Shown here in pieces: positions 1-6,313 of a stretch of DNA of 7,398 nt. Origin of the DNA: Chloroflexi bacterium UBA6019 (GTDB taxonomy: Bacteria > Chloroflexota > Dormibacteria > Dormibacterales > Dormibacteraceae); the NCBI GenBank assembly GCA_002427995.1, contig DIZV01000001.1:5870-13267 (forward strand), in the 5' to 3' direction. A program made the translations under genes and the position numbers. The stretch's first letter is position 1, and each line of letters begins with the position of its first letter. The notes under the pieces are model-generated. The model was not told the origin of the DNA and ran no database searches. It saw only the letters and a list, made by a program, of their open reading frames with translations.

Positions 1-272
1 GCGTCCAGCAGGACCTCCGACGTCGTCACCTCGAGCAGCTCGGCGCCCAGGTCCCGGGCGAGAGCACGCGCCTCCTCCTGCTCCGATTCCGGGTAGGCGG
101 GGGACGAGGCGAGGACCGCGATCGCCTTCCCGGGCAGCTCCTCCAGCGCCAGCTTCAAGAGCAGGCTGGAGTCGACGCCGCCCGAATACGCGACCAGCAC
201 CGAGCCAAGTCCACGCACGATGCCGCGAGCGCGGTCGAGCGCCGCCGGATCCGCGCGCTGGAGCTGAATCAC
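1..272 (-). CDS. larE: LarE-family ATP-dependent sacrificial sulfur transferase, N-terminal part (cut by the window edge)
   Basis: Only the first 90 codons are inside the window. The translation carries an N-type ATP pyrophosphatase PP-loop, SGGVDSS, at residues 30-36, followed by a hydrophobic helix and the segment SSPAYPESEQEEARALA from about residue 56. This combination is characteristic of LarE rather than of GMP synthetase or tRNA-thiolating PP-loop enzymes. Characterised LarE adenylates the carboxylates of pyridinium bis-carboxylate mononucleotide and donates sulfur during synthesis of the nickel-pincer cofactor of lactate racemase. The sulfur-donating cysteine or cluster-binding residues would lie beyond the left edge and cannot be checked. 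I chose the GTG at 270-272 because it lies 13 bases after the upstream MoeB-like stop and gives the usual short N-terminus before the PP-loop. The frame is open further upstream but I see no ATG there. There is no convincing Shine-Dalgarno, so translational coupling is likely. Whether the partners LarB and LarC follow is unknown, and LarE homologues also occur without them. Confidence 0.85.
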   Translation of the reverse strand, partial: MIQLQRADPAALDRARGIVRGLGSVLVAYSGGVDSSLLLKLALEELPGKAIAVLASSPAYPESEQEEARALARDLGAELLEVTTSEVLLD

Positions 273-285
273 TTCAGCCCAGAGA

Positions 286-1140
286 TTAGACGGTGGCTTC
301 CTGCGGCTCCGACGAGGTCTCGATGGCCGGCATGTTGCACCATTGCTCGTAGTCGATCAAGCCGGTGACGGTCGGGTTCTCGCCGCAGAGCACGCACTTC
401 GGATTCTTCCGCAGGCGAACTTCGCGGAACTTCATGTCCAGCCCCTCGAAGAGGAGCAGGCGCCCGGTCAGCGGATCGCCGATCTGGAGGATGTGCTTGA
501 TCGTCTCGAACGCCATCAGGCTGCCGATGATCCCGGGCAGGACTCCGAACACGCCCGCCTCGGCGCAGGAGGCGACCGACCCCTGGGGTGGCGGCTCGCT
601 GAAGAGGCAGCGATAGCAGGGCGAGCCATGGGCAGCGTCGAACATCGTCAGCTGCCCCTCGAAGCGGTAGATCGCCCCGTGCACCAGCGGCTTGCCGAGG
701 AAGAAGGAGGCGTCATTGGCGAGGTAGCGGGTGGGAAAGTTGTCGGTCCCGTCGACGATCACGTCGTAGTCGCGGAAGACGTCGAGGACGTTGCCGGAGT
801 CGAGGTGCTCGCGGATGCCGACGACCTCCACATCCGGGTTCATCGACTTCATCCGGTCGGCGGCCGAGTCGACCTTGGGCCGGCCAAGGTCCTCCACGCC
901 GTGCAGGATCTGGCGCTGGAGGTTGGAGGCGTCGACATCGTCGAAGTCGACGATGCCGATCTTGCCGATCCCGGCGGCGGCGAGGTAGAGGCCGGCCGGG
1001 GAGCCGAGCCCGCCGGCTCCGAGCAGCAGAACGCTCGTGTTCATCAGCTTGCGCTGGCCCTTGCCGCCGACCTCGGGAAGGATCAGGTGCCGCGCGTAGC
1101 GGGCGACCTGTTCGGGGGTGAATCCATTCGGGGAAGCCAT
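286..1140 (-). CDS. moeB: MoeB/ThiF-family sulfur-carrier-protein adenylyltransferase (E1-like), without a rhodanese domain
   Basis: This 284-residue protein should adenylate the C-terminal glycine of a ubiquitin-like sulfur carrier (MoaD, ThiS or CysO type) using ATP, in the cytosol. Visible motifs are the N-terminal helix with YARHLILPEVG, the nucleotide-binding GAGGLGS at 41-47, the SNLQRQ arginine region at 72-77, DGTDNF with the Mg/ATP aspartate at 130, and a conserved cysteine in SCAEAGVFG at 192. Two CxxC pairs (175/178 and 249/252) should bind the structural zinc. The C-terminus keeps the CGENPTVTGLIDYEQWC linker that precedes the rhodanese domain in MoeZ-type proteins, but it ends about 20 residues later, so a separate sulfur donor is needed. 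An in-frame GTG lies 24 bases upstream (1162-1164) and would overlap the preceding gene. I prefer the ATG because family homology begins just after it. It lies between the APH-like gene (10-base gap) and larE (13-base gap). Which carrier it serves cannot be told from this window. Confidence 0.9.
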   Translation of the reverse strand: MASPNGFTPEQVARYARHLILPEVGGKGQRKLMNTSVLLLGAGGLGSPAGLYLAAAGIGKIGIVDFDDVDASNLQRQILHGVEDLGRPKVDSAADRMKSMNPDVEVVGIREHLDSGNVLDVFRDYDVIVDGTDNFPTRYLANDASFFLGKPLVHGAIYRFEGQLTMFDAAHGSPCYRCLFSEPPPQGSVASCAEAGVFGVLPGIIGSLMAFETIKHILQIGDPLTGRLLLFEGLDMKFREVRLRKNPKCVLCGENPTVTGLIDYEQWCNMPAIETSSEPQEATV

Positions 1141-1150
1141 TTCGAAACAG

Positions 1151-1966
1151 TTATACCCGGCCACGAGGTCCCGAATTCCCGTCCGGGCGCTCGACGCCGA
1201 GTAGGCGGCATGCCCAGGGCAGGACGCATTTCAGCTGTGCGAGCTGAATCGAACGGACGCCGGGAGCGTCCGGGATCATCGGCAGTCCAGCGCGGGCGGC
1301 GAAGAAGCCGACAAGCCAAGCAGCGTATTCAGGTTCCAACTCGACCGGCGGGACGCCCCCCTCGAGGACGAGGCTGGGCAGCCAAAACTGGGCATCGACG
1401 GCCGGATCCCCGAGTGCGGCCCAGTTCCAGTCGACGATCATGGCTCTCCCATCGTTCAGGCACAGGTTGTCACTCCGGATGTCGAGATGCACCAGCGATC
1501 GTCCCGCCAGCACCGCGCGCCGACTGGCGGCCTCGAACGCCGCTAGGTGCGCATCCAGCCACGCACCTGAAACGAGGCGCAGGGACAGGAACGGCAGTGG
1601 ATCCTCCGCAACGTCGAGCCAGCTGTTCGTGAACTCCTTTTCCGCGCTCGAGAGTCCGGGCGGGGCGGGCGTGGCATGAAGCTCCTCCAGGGCGGCCATG
1701 ACGAGCGACTCATCGCCTGCCCGCCAGGGTGGCGGCCAGCGCGCGCGGCTGAGGTCCTCGAGCAGGAGCACCGGCCGTTCACTCGATTCATCCCAGCCCA
1801 GGAGCTGCGGCATGAAGGAGCCGTGGATCTGGGTGTAGAGGTGATGCTCGGCCCGCAGCCATTCCTCGGTCAGGTCGTTCGTCGCCCCCTTGGCGAACGC
1901 GCGGCGCCCGTCGGAAAGCGTGACCAGACCTCGCGACGCAGCTGTGAAGCCGCCGAAGTTACCCAC
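1151..1966 (-). CDS. APH-family phosphotransferase (aminoglycoside phosphotransferase-like kinase), substrate unknown
   Basis: This is a 271-residue protein with the two-lobed protein-kinase-like fold of the APH/choline kinase family. The small lobe has a short glycine-containing strand near residues 12-20, a probable ATP-binding lysine in RAFAKGA (K26) and a helix C glutamate in WLRAEHHLY (E40). The hinge region is VLLLEDLS (66-73). The catalytic loop is HLDIRSDN (160-167; proposed base D162, metal ligand N167), and the metal-binding aspartate is in IVDWNWA (D179). All catalytic positions are present, so it should be active. The family covers antibiotic kinases and many small-metabolite kinases, and nothing here points to resistance. 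The GTG start at 1964-1966 is the first start after an in-frame stop. There is no Shine-Dalgarno, and the start lies 24 bases from the divergent gene, so a leaderless message is plausible. It is the promoter-proximal gene of the probable cluster with moeB and larE. Any functional link to sulfur chemistry is unproven. Confidence 0.82.
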   Translation of the reverse strand: MGNFGGFTAASRGLVTLSDGRRAFAKGATNDLTEEWLRAEHHLYTQIHGSFMPQLLGWDESSERPVLLLEDLSRARWPPPWRAGDESLVMAALEELHATPAPPGLSSAEKEFTNSWLDVAEDPLPFLSLRLVSGAWLDAHLAAFEAASRRAVLAGRSLVHLDIRSDNLCLNDGRAMIVDWNWAALGDPAVDAQFWLPSLVLEGGVPPVELEPEYAAWLVGFFAARAGLPMIPDAPGVRSIQLAQLKCVLPWACRLLGVERPDGNSGPRGRV

Positions 1967-1969
1967 GCC

Positions 1970-1975
1970 TAGAAT
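1970..1975 (+). promoter_or_regulatory. Candidate -10 element TAGAAT for the gene at 1991
   Basis: TAGAAT matches the sigma-70/SigA -10 consensus at five of six positions and ends 15 bases before the ATG, which would give an untranslated leader of about 8 bases. The surrounding nonamer TAGAATTCA occurs again at 7268-7276, just upstream of the tRNA-Ser. I see no -35 hexamer at the expected distance. On the opposite strand, TGAATT (1978 down to 1973) ends six bases before the GTG of the phosphotransferase gene and could serve that gene as a weak -10 (three of six matches). Both assignments are by eye. Confidence 0.4.
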
Positions 1976-1990
1976 TCACAGGGCCCCTAG

Positions 1991-2887
1991 ATGGAAAGCG
2001 AATACCTGGACGACGAAGAGGTCATCGCCCTCTACAACAAGGTACGGACCGGGCGAAAAACCTGGCCGGCGGACATCTGGACCTCACCCGCAGCCCTCCA
2101 ATACGCGGTCACCATCTTCGACTACTGGATCCACAACGTGATGGGCTGGAAGAGCTGGCCGGAGGCACGGACCCGCGTCAACCCGGTCCTGCTGGAGGAG
2201 CATCGCCTCGCCGACATCGTCGAGAACGTGCTCGTGCCCGAGTTCGGCGAGGACTGGCTCGACTTCGAGGTCGTCCTCAACGAGAGCATGCGGCTGAGCG
2301 AGGACGTCGACTGGGCCGTGGACGTCGTCGACCGCCAGGAGCGGGTCGAGGCCGCCTTCGAGCATGCGTTCGAGCAGCTCATCGGTTCGCCGCAGGCCAA
2401 GCCCGCGCTGCTCGCCACGTATCACCGTTTCCGCAATCACCTCCTCCGGATGTGGGGCTCGTTCCAGGAGGCGCAGGCCGAACGCGAGAAGGCCCAGCGG
2501 GATGCAGCCAACAAGTTCTGGAAGGAGCTCCGCCTGGTCCGCTCGACCCGCGGCCAGAGCGCCGAGAGCTGGTCGATCGTCAACGGCGAAGACGAGAGGT
2601 TGGGCGAGGTGTCGATGCTCTGGGGCGAGCCCCACCCCTACTGCCTGATCATCCTCGATGAGCGGATCGCGGAGGGCGACTGGGAGCAGGTCGTCTACCG
2701 CCTCGAGCAGGAGGTGCTGATCGAGGAGCCGGGAATCGTCAGCTTCGCCGTCTGGCACAAGAGCTTTTTGGGCGAGTACTACCGCTGTCTCGACTGCGGC
2801 GAGCTGCACAGCCAGTTCGACGACGAGGGCCCGGCTGACCTCCGGCTCCCCGGGATCCACGAGCACGACGACGAGGACGACGACTAG
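1991..2887 (+). CDS. Hypothetical tryptophan-rich protein with CxxC motif and acidic tail
   Basis: I do not recognise this 298-residue protein. It is soluble-looking, with no signal peptide or membrane segment. It appears to have four parts. An N-terminal helical domain (about 1-110) is rich in Trp/Tyr/Phe. A central helical segment (about 115-185), including FQEAQAEREKAQRDAANKF, has coiled-coil character. A mixed alpha/beta segment follows (about 190-262). The last part holds CLDCGELH (C266, C269, H273), half a zinc-ribbon, ending in a nearly pure Asp/Glu/His tail. Tryptophan is unusually frequent: 13 of 298 residues. The opening pattern (two short helices, a small basic loop, then an aromatic helix with MGW) reminds me loosely of uncharacterised N-terminal domains in Bacillus hypothetical proteins, possibly the one listed as DUF4046; that is a memory-based hint only. 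The ATG lacks a Shine-Dalgarno but follows a candidate -10 at 1970. It is divergent from the phosphotransferase and convergent with the GH15 gene. Codon composition matches its neighbours, and the sustained protein-like frame supports a real gene. Confidence 0.75.
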   Translation: MESEYLDDEEVIALYNKVRTGRKTWPADIWTSPAALQYAVTIFDYWIHNVMGWKSWPEARTRVNPVLLEEHRLADIVENVLVPEFGEDWLDFEVVLNESMRLSEDVDWAVDVVDRQERVEAAFEHAFEQLIGSPQAKPALLATYHRFRNHLLRMWGSFQEAQAEREKAQRDAANKFWKELRLVRSTRGQSAESWSIVNGEDERLGEVSMLWGEPHPYCLIILDERIAEGDWEQVVYRLEQEVLIEEPGIVSFAVWHKSFLGEYYRCLDCGELHSQFDDEGPADLRLPGIHEHDDEDDD

Positions 2888-2893
2888 GGGCGG

Positions 2894-5146
2894 TCAGCGG
2901 CAGGCCAGCGTGTAGTTGCGGCCCTCCCAGCGGTCGGCGTAATGCACCGTCCAGGCCATCACCGCACCGGGCCGCATGATCTGGGTCGGGAGCTCGGCGA
3001 CGTGGAAGCCGAGCGTCGTGTCGATCGACCGGCTCTCCTTGTAGGAGAGCCATTCATCGGCGCTCCAGCGGAGTGTCGCCGCCTCCAGGAGCTGGACCTT
3101 GACGCGGCGGCCGTGCTGGAAGGAGCGGATCGGGTGAGCCGCGCTCCAGACGAATGCCGGCTCGTGCGGGGGGTCGCCACAGTAGCGCTGCTGGACGGCC
3201 GGCAGAAGATCGCCGCAGCGCTGGTTGGCGATCGTCGAGAGCAGCTTCAGGTACTCCGCGTGGGCCCACCCGAGCGGTGCGGCGGAGTGGGTCGCCAGTC
3301 CTGGGAGCAGATCTCGGGCGGGGAGCGGCGGGCCGTCCCAGATCTGCTCGGGCAGCATCAGGCCGGGCCCGCCAAAGGACTCGTAGGCACGCGCGAGGTC
3401 GGTGATCCGCCCGCTCCCGGCGAGGAACTCATACTGCGCCCGCTCCCCGGCGAGCACCGGCCACGGCCTGCCGACGCCGCCCGCCTGCCACGGCGACCCG
3501 TCGGGTAGCTCGCCATAGGCGTCCCCCTGGTAGCGCCGCCACGCCGGGCCGCCGGACCCGACAAAGAGCAGCTCCGCGTCGACTTTGGCAAGGCTCGAGA
3601 GGACCGCCGGGTGGCTGGGCGGGCGGACACCGAGCCGGACCAGCTCCAGGAAGTCGACGCTGAGAACGGCGCCCGGTCCGGGTCCGGTCTCGGGATCAGT
3701 TGCCAGCCGGACGTAGTGGCCGCGGTCGCCGCTGTAGCACCAGGCCTCGACCCGGTCGGCCCAGTAGTCGGCGACGTGGAGGAAATGGGCGGCGGCGAGG
3801 TGTTCGCCGGCGCCGCTGGCGAACTCGGCGGCCGCCACCAGGGCGGCAACGCTCGCGGCCAGGGTCGAGGGCGAGAGGCCGCCGGCATCCTCCCAGCGGT
3901 CGAGCGGCGTCGAGGGGCCGTAGCGGATGAGGTACTGGGCCGCCCGCCGGATCAGCTGCGGGTAGGGGTCCCAGTCGAGGGCCTTGACGGTCTTCAGCCG
4001 GTGGGCGAGGAGGATCGGGTAGGCCGCCTCATCGAGCTCGGTCCCGGTCCAGTGCGGGCGGCCACTGAGCTGCCAGTTCTGGGGCCAGGCCCCATCCGGG
4101 CGCTGGACGCGGGCGAGGTGGCGCAGGGCGCGGGTCGCGGGCTCCACGTCGCCGACGTCGATCAGGGCGGTGGCAACCTGGTAGAGGTCGCGCGACCAGA
4201 CCATGTTGTAGACATGGTTGCCGTCGTGGTTGGACTCCCCCCAGGGAGCGCCCGGCGCGGCGACGAACCCGCCCCGCTGTTCCTTGTCCTCGAGGCATTT
4301 CAGGACGGTCAGCGAGGCGGCGGCGAGCGCGCCGCCGTCACCCGCCACCTGGCGGACGCGGACCGGCAGGTCGGCCTGCCGTCGCCAGGCCTCCTCGAGG
4401 GCCGCCCGGGTGGCCACCGAGCCGCGTCGGAGCATCTCCCGCGCCGCCTCCTCCGCGTCGGGCCGCGAGCGCGCGAACCCGACCGCGACCTGGAAGGCGC
4501 CGGCGTGAAGCGCCAATTGGGCGCCGACAGCGACATTGCCGGGCCCGGCCGAGTCATAGGTGTTGGCCATCTCGCCCTCGTTGTCATGGAGGTCGACGAA
4601 GAGGTCGGAGCTGTCGCGGTAGCCGGCGCTGGCCCGGTCGAAGGGCCCGCAGATCGCCATGTAAACGTCGCCCTGGCGGGCGATCAGGGCCGGCGGGACG
4701 CTGCCCGTGACGGCGGCGTCGTTGCCGATCCCGAACCGATTCAGATGCGGCGTGGCGAGGAGGTAGAGGCGGAGGTCGGGCAGTTCGGGGTTGAAGTTGC
4801 CGGCGATCAGCAGGGCCTGGAGCTCGGTGTCGACCAGGAACTCCTTGTTCAGGTGGTACTCGTGGTGGGAGCTGAAGACCTCGAACGCAGGCACCCCCGG
4901 CTTGGCCCAGCGGATGCTGTGGGTCGCCTCGACGGCGTCGTCGACGGGCGGGTTGCCGGCAGCGGCGACGATGAAGCGCAGCTCGTGCAGGGCCGGGCGA
5001 TCGAGGCTCGGATAGAAGACCTCGCTCAGGTTGCCCCGGGCGAGCGTGAACCAGAGCTTGCTGGACACGCCCGGTGAGCTCCCGAAAGCCTGCTTTCGCC
5101 CGGGGCCCCAGCTGGGTGGGGCGCCGGGCCCTCCCGGGGCCTCCAT
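2894..5146 (-). CDS. Glycoside hydrolase family 15 enzyme (glucoamylase/glucodextranase/trehalase-like), cytosolic
   Basis: This 750-residue enzyme probably hydrolyses alpha-glucosidic bonds with inversion, releasing beta-D-glucose. Residues about 1-270 form the N-terminal super-beta-sandwich of prokaryotic GH15 proteins, with the hallmark KLWFTLARGNLSEVFYPSLD. Residues about 290-690 form the (alpha/alpha)6 barrel. Barrel motifs include VWSRDLYQ (W317, R319, D320), DGAWPQNW, ELDEAAYPILLAHR, RWEDAGGLSPST and LPEQIWD. By comparison with clostridial glucoamylase and Arthrobacter glucodextranase, E419 in RWED is the expected general acid and E600 in LPEQ the general base; both are present. The N-terminus has no signal peptide, unlike secreted glucoamylases, so the substrate should be internal: maltodextrin or glycogen fragments, isomalto-oligosaccharides, or trehalose, since some GH15 members are trehalases. 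The frame is open far upstream, but that extension is antisense to the dehydrogenase gene, and family homology starts at this ATG. AAGG five bases before the ATG is a weak ribosome-binding site. It is divergent from the glucose dehydrogenase. Confidence 0.9.
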   Translation of the reverse strand: MEAPGGPGAPPSWGPGRKQAFGSSPGVSSKLWFTLARGNLSEVFYPSLDRPALHELRFIVAAAGNPPVDDAVEATHSIRWAKPGVPAFEVFSSHHEYHLNKEFLVDTELQALLIAGNFNPELPDLRLYLLATPHLNRFGIGNDAAVTGSVPPALIARQGDVYMAICGPFDRASAGYRDSSDLFVDLHDNEGEMANTYDSAGPGNVAVGAQLALHAGAFQVAVGFARSRPDAEEAAREMLRRGSVATRAALEEAWRRQADLPVRVRQVAGDGGALAAASLTVLKCLEDKEQRGGFVAAPGAPWGESNHDGNHVYNMVWSRDLYQVATALIDVGDVEPATRALRHLARVQRPDGAWPQNWQLSGRPHWTGTELDEAAYPILLAHRLKTVKALDWDPYPQLIRRAAQYLIRYGPSTPLDRWEDAGGLSPSTLAASVAALVAAAEFASGAGEHLAAAHFLHVADYWADRVEAWCYSGDRGHYVRLATDPETGPGPGAVLSVDFLELVRLGVRPPSHPAVLSSLAKVDAELLFVGSGGPAWRRYQGDAYGELPDGSPWQAGGVGRPWPVLAGERAQYEFLAGSGRITDLARAYESFGGPGLMLPEQIWDGPPLPARDLLPGLATHSAAPLGWAHAEYLKLLSTIANQRCGDLLPAVQQRYCGDPPHEPAFVWSAAHPIRSFQHGRRVKVQLLEAATLRWSADEWLSYKESRSIDTTLGFHVAELPTQIMRPGAVMAWTVHYADRWEGRNYTLACR

Positions 5147-5154
5147 GCGCGCCT

Positions 5155-5160
5155 TAGTAT
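5155..5160 (+). promoter_or_regulatory. Candidate leaderless -10 TAGTAT for glucose dehydrogenase, overlapping an opposite-strand -10
   Basis: TAGTAT fits the TANNNT pattern seen seven or so bases before leaderless starts in actinobacteria. It ends exactly seven bases before the ATG at 5168. On the minus strand, CATACT (5161 down to 5156), which matches TATAAT at four of six positions, ends nine bases before the GH15 ATG at 5146. The two hexamers overlap almost completely, so one short element could fire both ways. No -35 element is evident on the plus strand. Confidence 0.45.
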
Positions 5161-5167
5161 GACTTTG

Positions 5168-6313
5168 ATGCGCGCGATCGCCCTCGACCGGACCAGCGCG
5201 AAGCCGGTCCTCAGGGACGACGTCGCCGAGCCCCACCTCGGCGCTCCCGATGATCTGCTGATCAAGGTCCTCGAGGTGGGCATCTGCGGTACCGACCGGG
5301 CCATCGTCCGAGGCGAGGCCGGCGAGCTCGCCCCCGGTGCGGACTACCAGATCCTCGGCCACGAGATGCTCGGCGAAGTGGTCGAGGCGGGCCCCACCGC
5401 CGCCTCCGACTACGCCACCGGCGACCTCGTCGTCTGCACGGTCCGGCGGCCCTGCCGGCTGCCCGAGTGCCCGACCTGCGCCCATGGCGAAAGCGACATG
5501 TGCTACACGGGCAAGTTCACCGAGCGGGGCATCTTCCACGCCCACGGCTACATGACCTCGAGGGTGGTCGAGTCGACCGAGTTCACCGTCAAGCTCCCGC
5601 CCGAGCTCCGCCCCTTCGGGGTCCTGATCGAGCCCACCACCGTGGTCGAGAAGGCGATCCTGGAGTCGGTCCGCGTCCAGCACCGGCTGGACTGGGTCCA
5701 CCACCTGAACGAGGAGGGGGCGATCGCCGAGGACTGGCGGTTCGTCCGCCGAGCCATGGTGGCCGGCGCCGGGCCGATCGGAATGATGGCGGCCTTCCTG
5801 CTTCGCCTCCACGATGTCGAGACGCACGTGACCGACGTCGTCCCCGCCGGCGGCTACAAAGCTGCCCTGGTGGACTCGATCGGCGCGCGCTACTGGAACG
5901 TCGCTGAAACGCCGGTGGCCGAGGTGGCGCGGCAAACGGGCAACATCGACCTCATCGTCGAGGCGACGGGGATCGCGCCGGTCGCCTACGAGCTGCTCAC
6001 CGCCCTCGGGGTGAACGGGGTGCTGGTCTTCACCGGCGTGCCCGGCGACCGCGGCGGGGAGTTCCAGTTCCAGGGCGGCCACCTGATGCGCCAGCAGGTG
6101 CTCTGGAACCAGGTTGTGATCGGCTCGGTCAACGCCAACCGGTCGTACTTTCTCCACGCGGTCAAAGACCTCGGCGAGATCGCCCGCCGCTGGCCCGACG
6201 CGCTGGCCAAGGTGATCACCGCCCATCACCCGATGGAGAACTTCGAGACCGCCCTCACCACCCAGCCGAAGGACGAGGTGAAGGCCGTCTTCGACATCAC
6301 CCCGAGCTCCTGA
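5168..6313 (+). CDS. gdh: Glucose 1-dehydrogenase, zinc-dependent medium-chain dehydrogenase (archaeal type)
   Basis: This 381-residue cytosolic enzyme should oxidise D-glucose to D-glucono-1,5-lactone with NAD(P)+. Its zinc sites match archaeal glucose dehydrogenase: catalytic C40 in VGICGTD and H65-E66 in GHEMLGEV, and structural cysteines C96, C101, C104 and C112, with the same 5-3-8 spacing as in the Sulfolobus enzyme as I remember it. GESDMCYTGKFTERGI and the LIEPTTVVEKAI helix are also hallmarks of this subfamily. The Rossmann motif GAGPIG is at 200-205. The C-terminal half has GSVNANRSYFLHAVKDL and ITAHHPMENFETAL, typical of glucose dehydrogenase and less so of threonine or alcohol dehydrogenases. 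I chose the ATG at 5168 over the one at 5159 because family members start with M-[KR]-A-I-A, and because the first ATG lies inside the candidate -10. The cofactor is not certain: the strand after GAGPIG ends in an acidic region, HVTDV, which would permit NAD+. Other aldoses such as galactose are possible substrates. Confidence 0.88.
   Translation: MRAIALDRTSAKPVLRDDVAEPHLGAPDDLLIKVLEVGICGTDRAIVRGEAGELAPGADYQILGHEMLGEVVEAGPTAASDYATGDLVVCTVRRPCRLPECPTCAHGESDMCYTGKFTERGIFHAHGYMTSRVVESTEFTVKLPPELRPFGVLIEPTTVVEKAILESVRVQHRLDWVHHLNEEGAIAEDWRFVRRAMVAGAGPIGMMAAFLLRLHDVETHVTDVVPAGGYKAALVDSIGARYWNVAETPVAEVARQTGNIDLIVEATGIAPVAYELLTALGVNGVLVFTGVPGDRGGEFQFQGGHLMRQQVLWNQVVIGSVNANRSYFLHAVKDLGEIARRWPDALAKVITAHHPMENFETALTTQPKDEVKAVFDITPSS

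Noticed and set aside
343..1632. Long plus-strand open frame across the moeB and phosphotransferase genes
   Set aside because: It spans two well-supported minus-strand genes in antisense and encodes low-complexity Arg/Ala/Val/Asp-rich sequence with no recognisable domain.
1151..1966. Antibiotic-resistance aminoglycoside kinase
   Set aside because: The protein has the general APH fold, but its catalytic loop is not diagnostic for any resistance subfamily and its neighbours are metabolic. Calling resistance would over-reach.
1972..1977. GAATTC palindrome, also in the tRNA leader, as a regulator-binding site
   Set aside because: It is only six bases, and it is explained by overlap with the TAGAAT -10 hexamer in both places.
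2084..2866. Minus-strand open frame opposite the orphan protein gene
   Set aside because: Its translation is Leu/Val/Asp/Ala-rich with no motif. The plus-strand frame has Trp/Tyr/Phe content, a plausible start and a promoter-like element. This matters because the plus-strand gene is itself unrecognised; I still favour the plus strand.
3611..5077. Long plus-strand open frame (488 codons) inside the GH15 gene
   Set aside because: It is antisense to a gene with intact catalytic motifs. Its translation is a Gly/Val/Ala/Asp/Arg-rich repeat-like sequence typical of GC-rich shadow frames.
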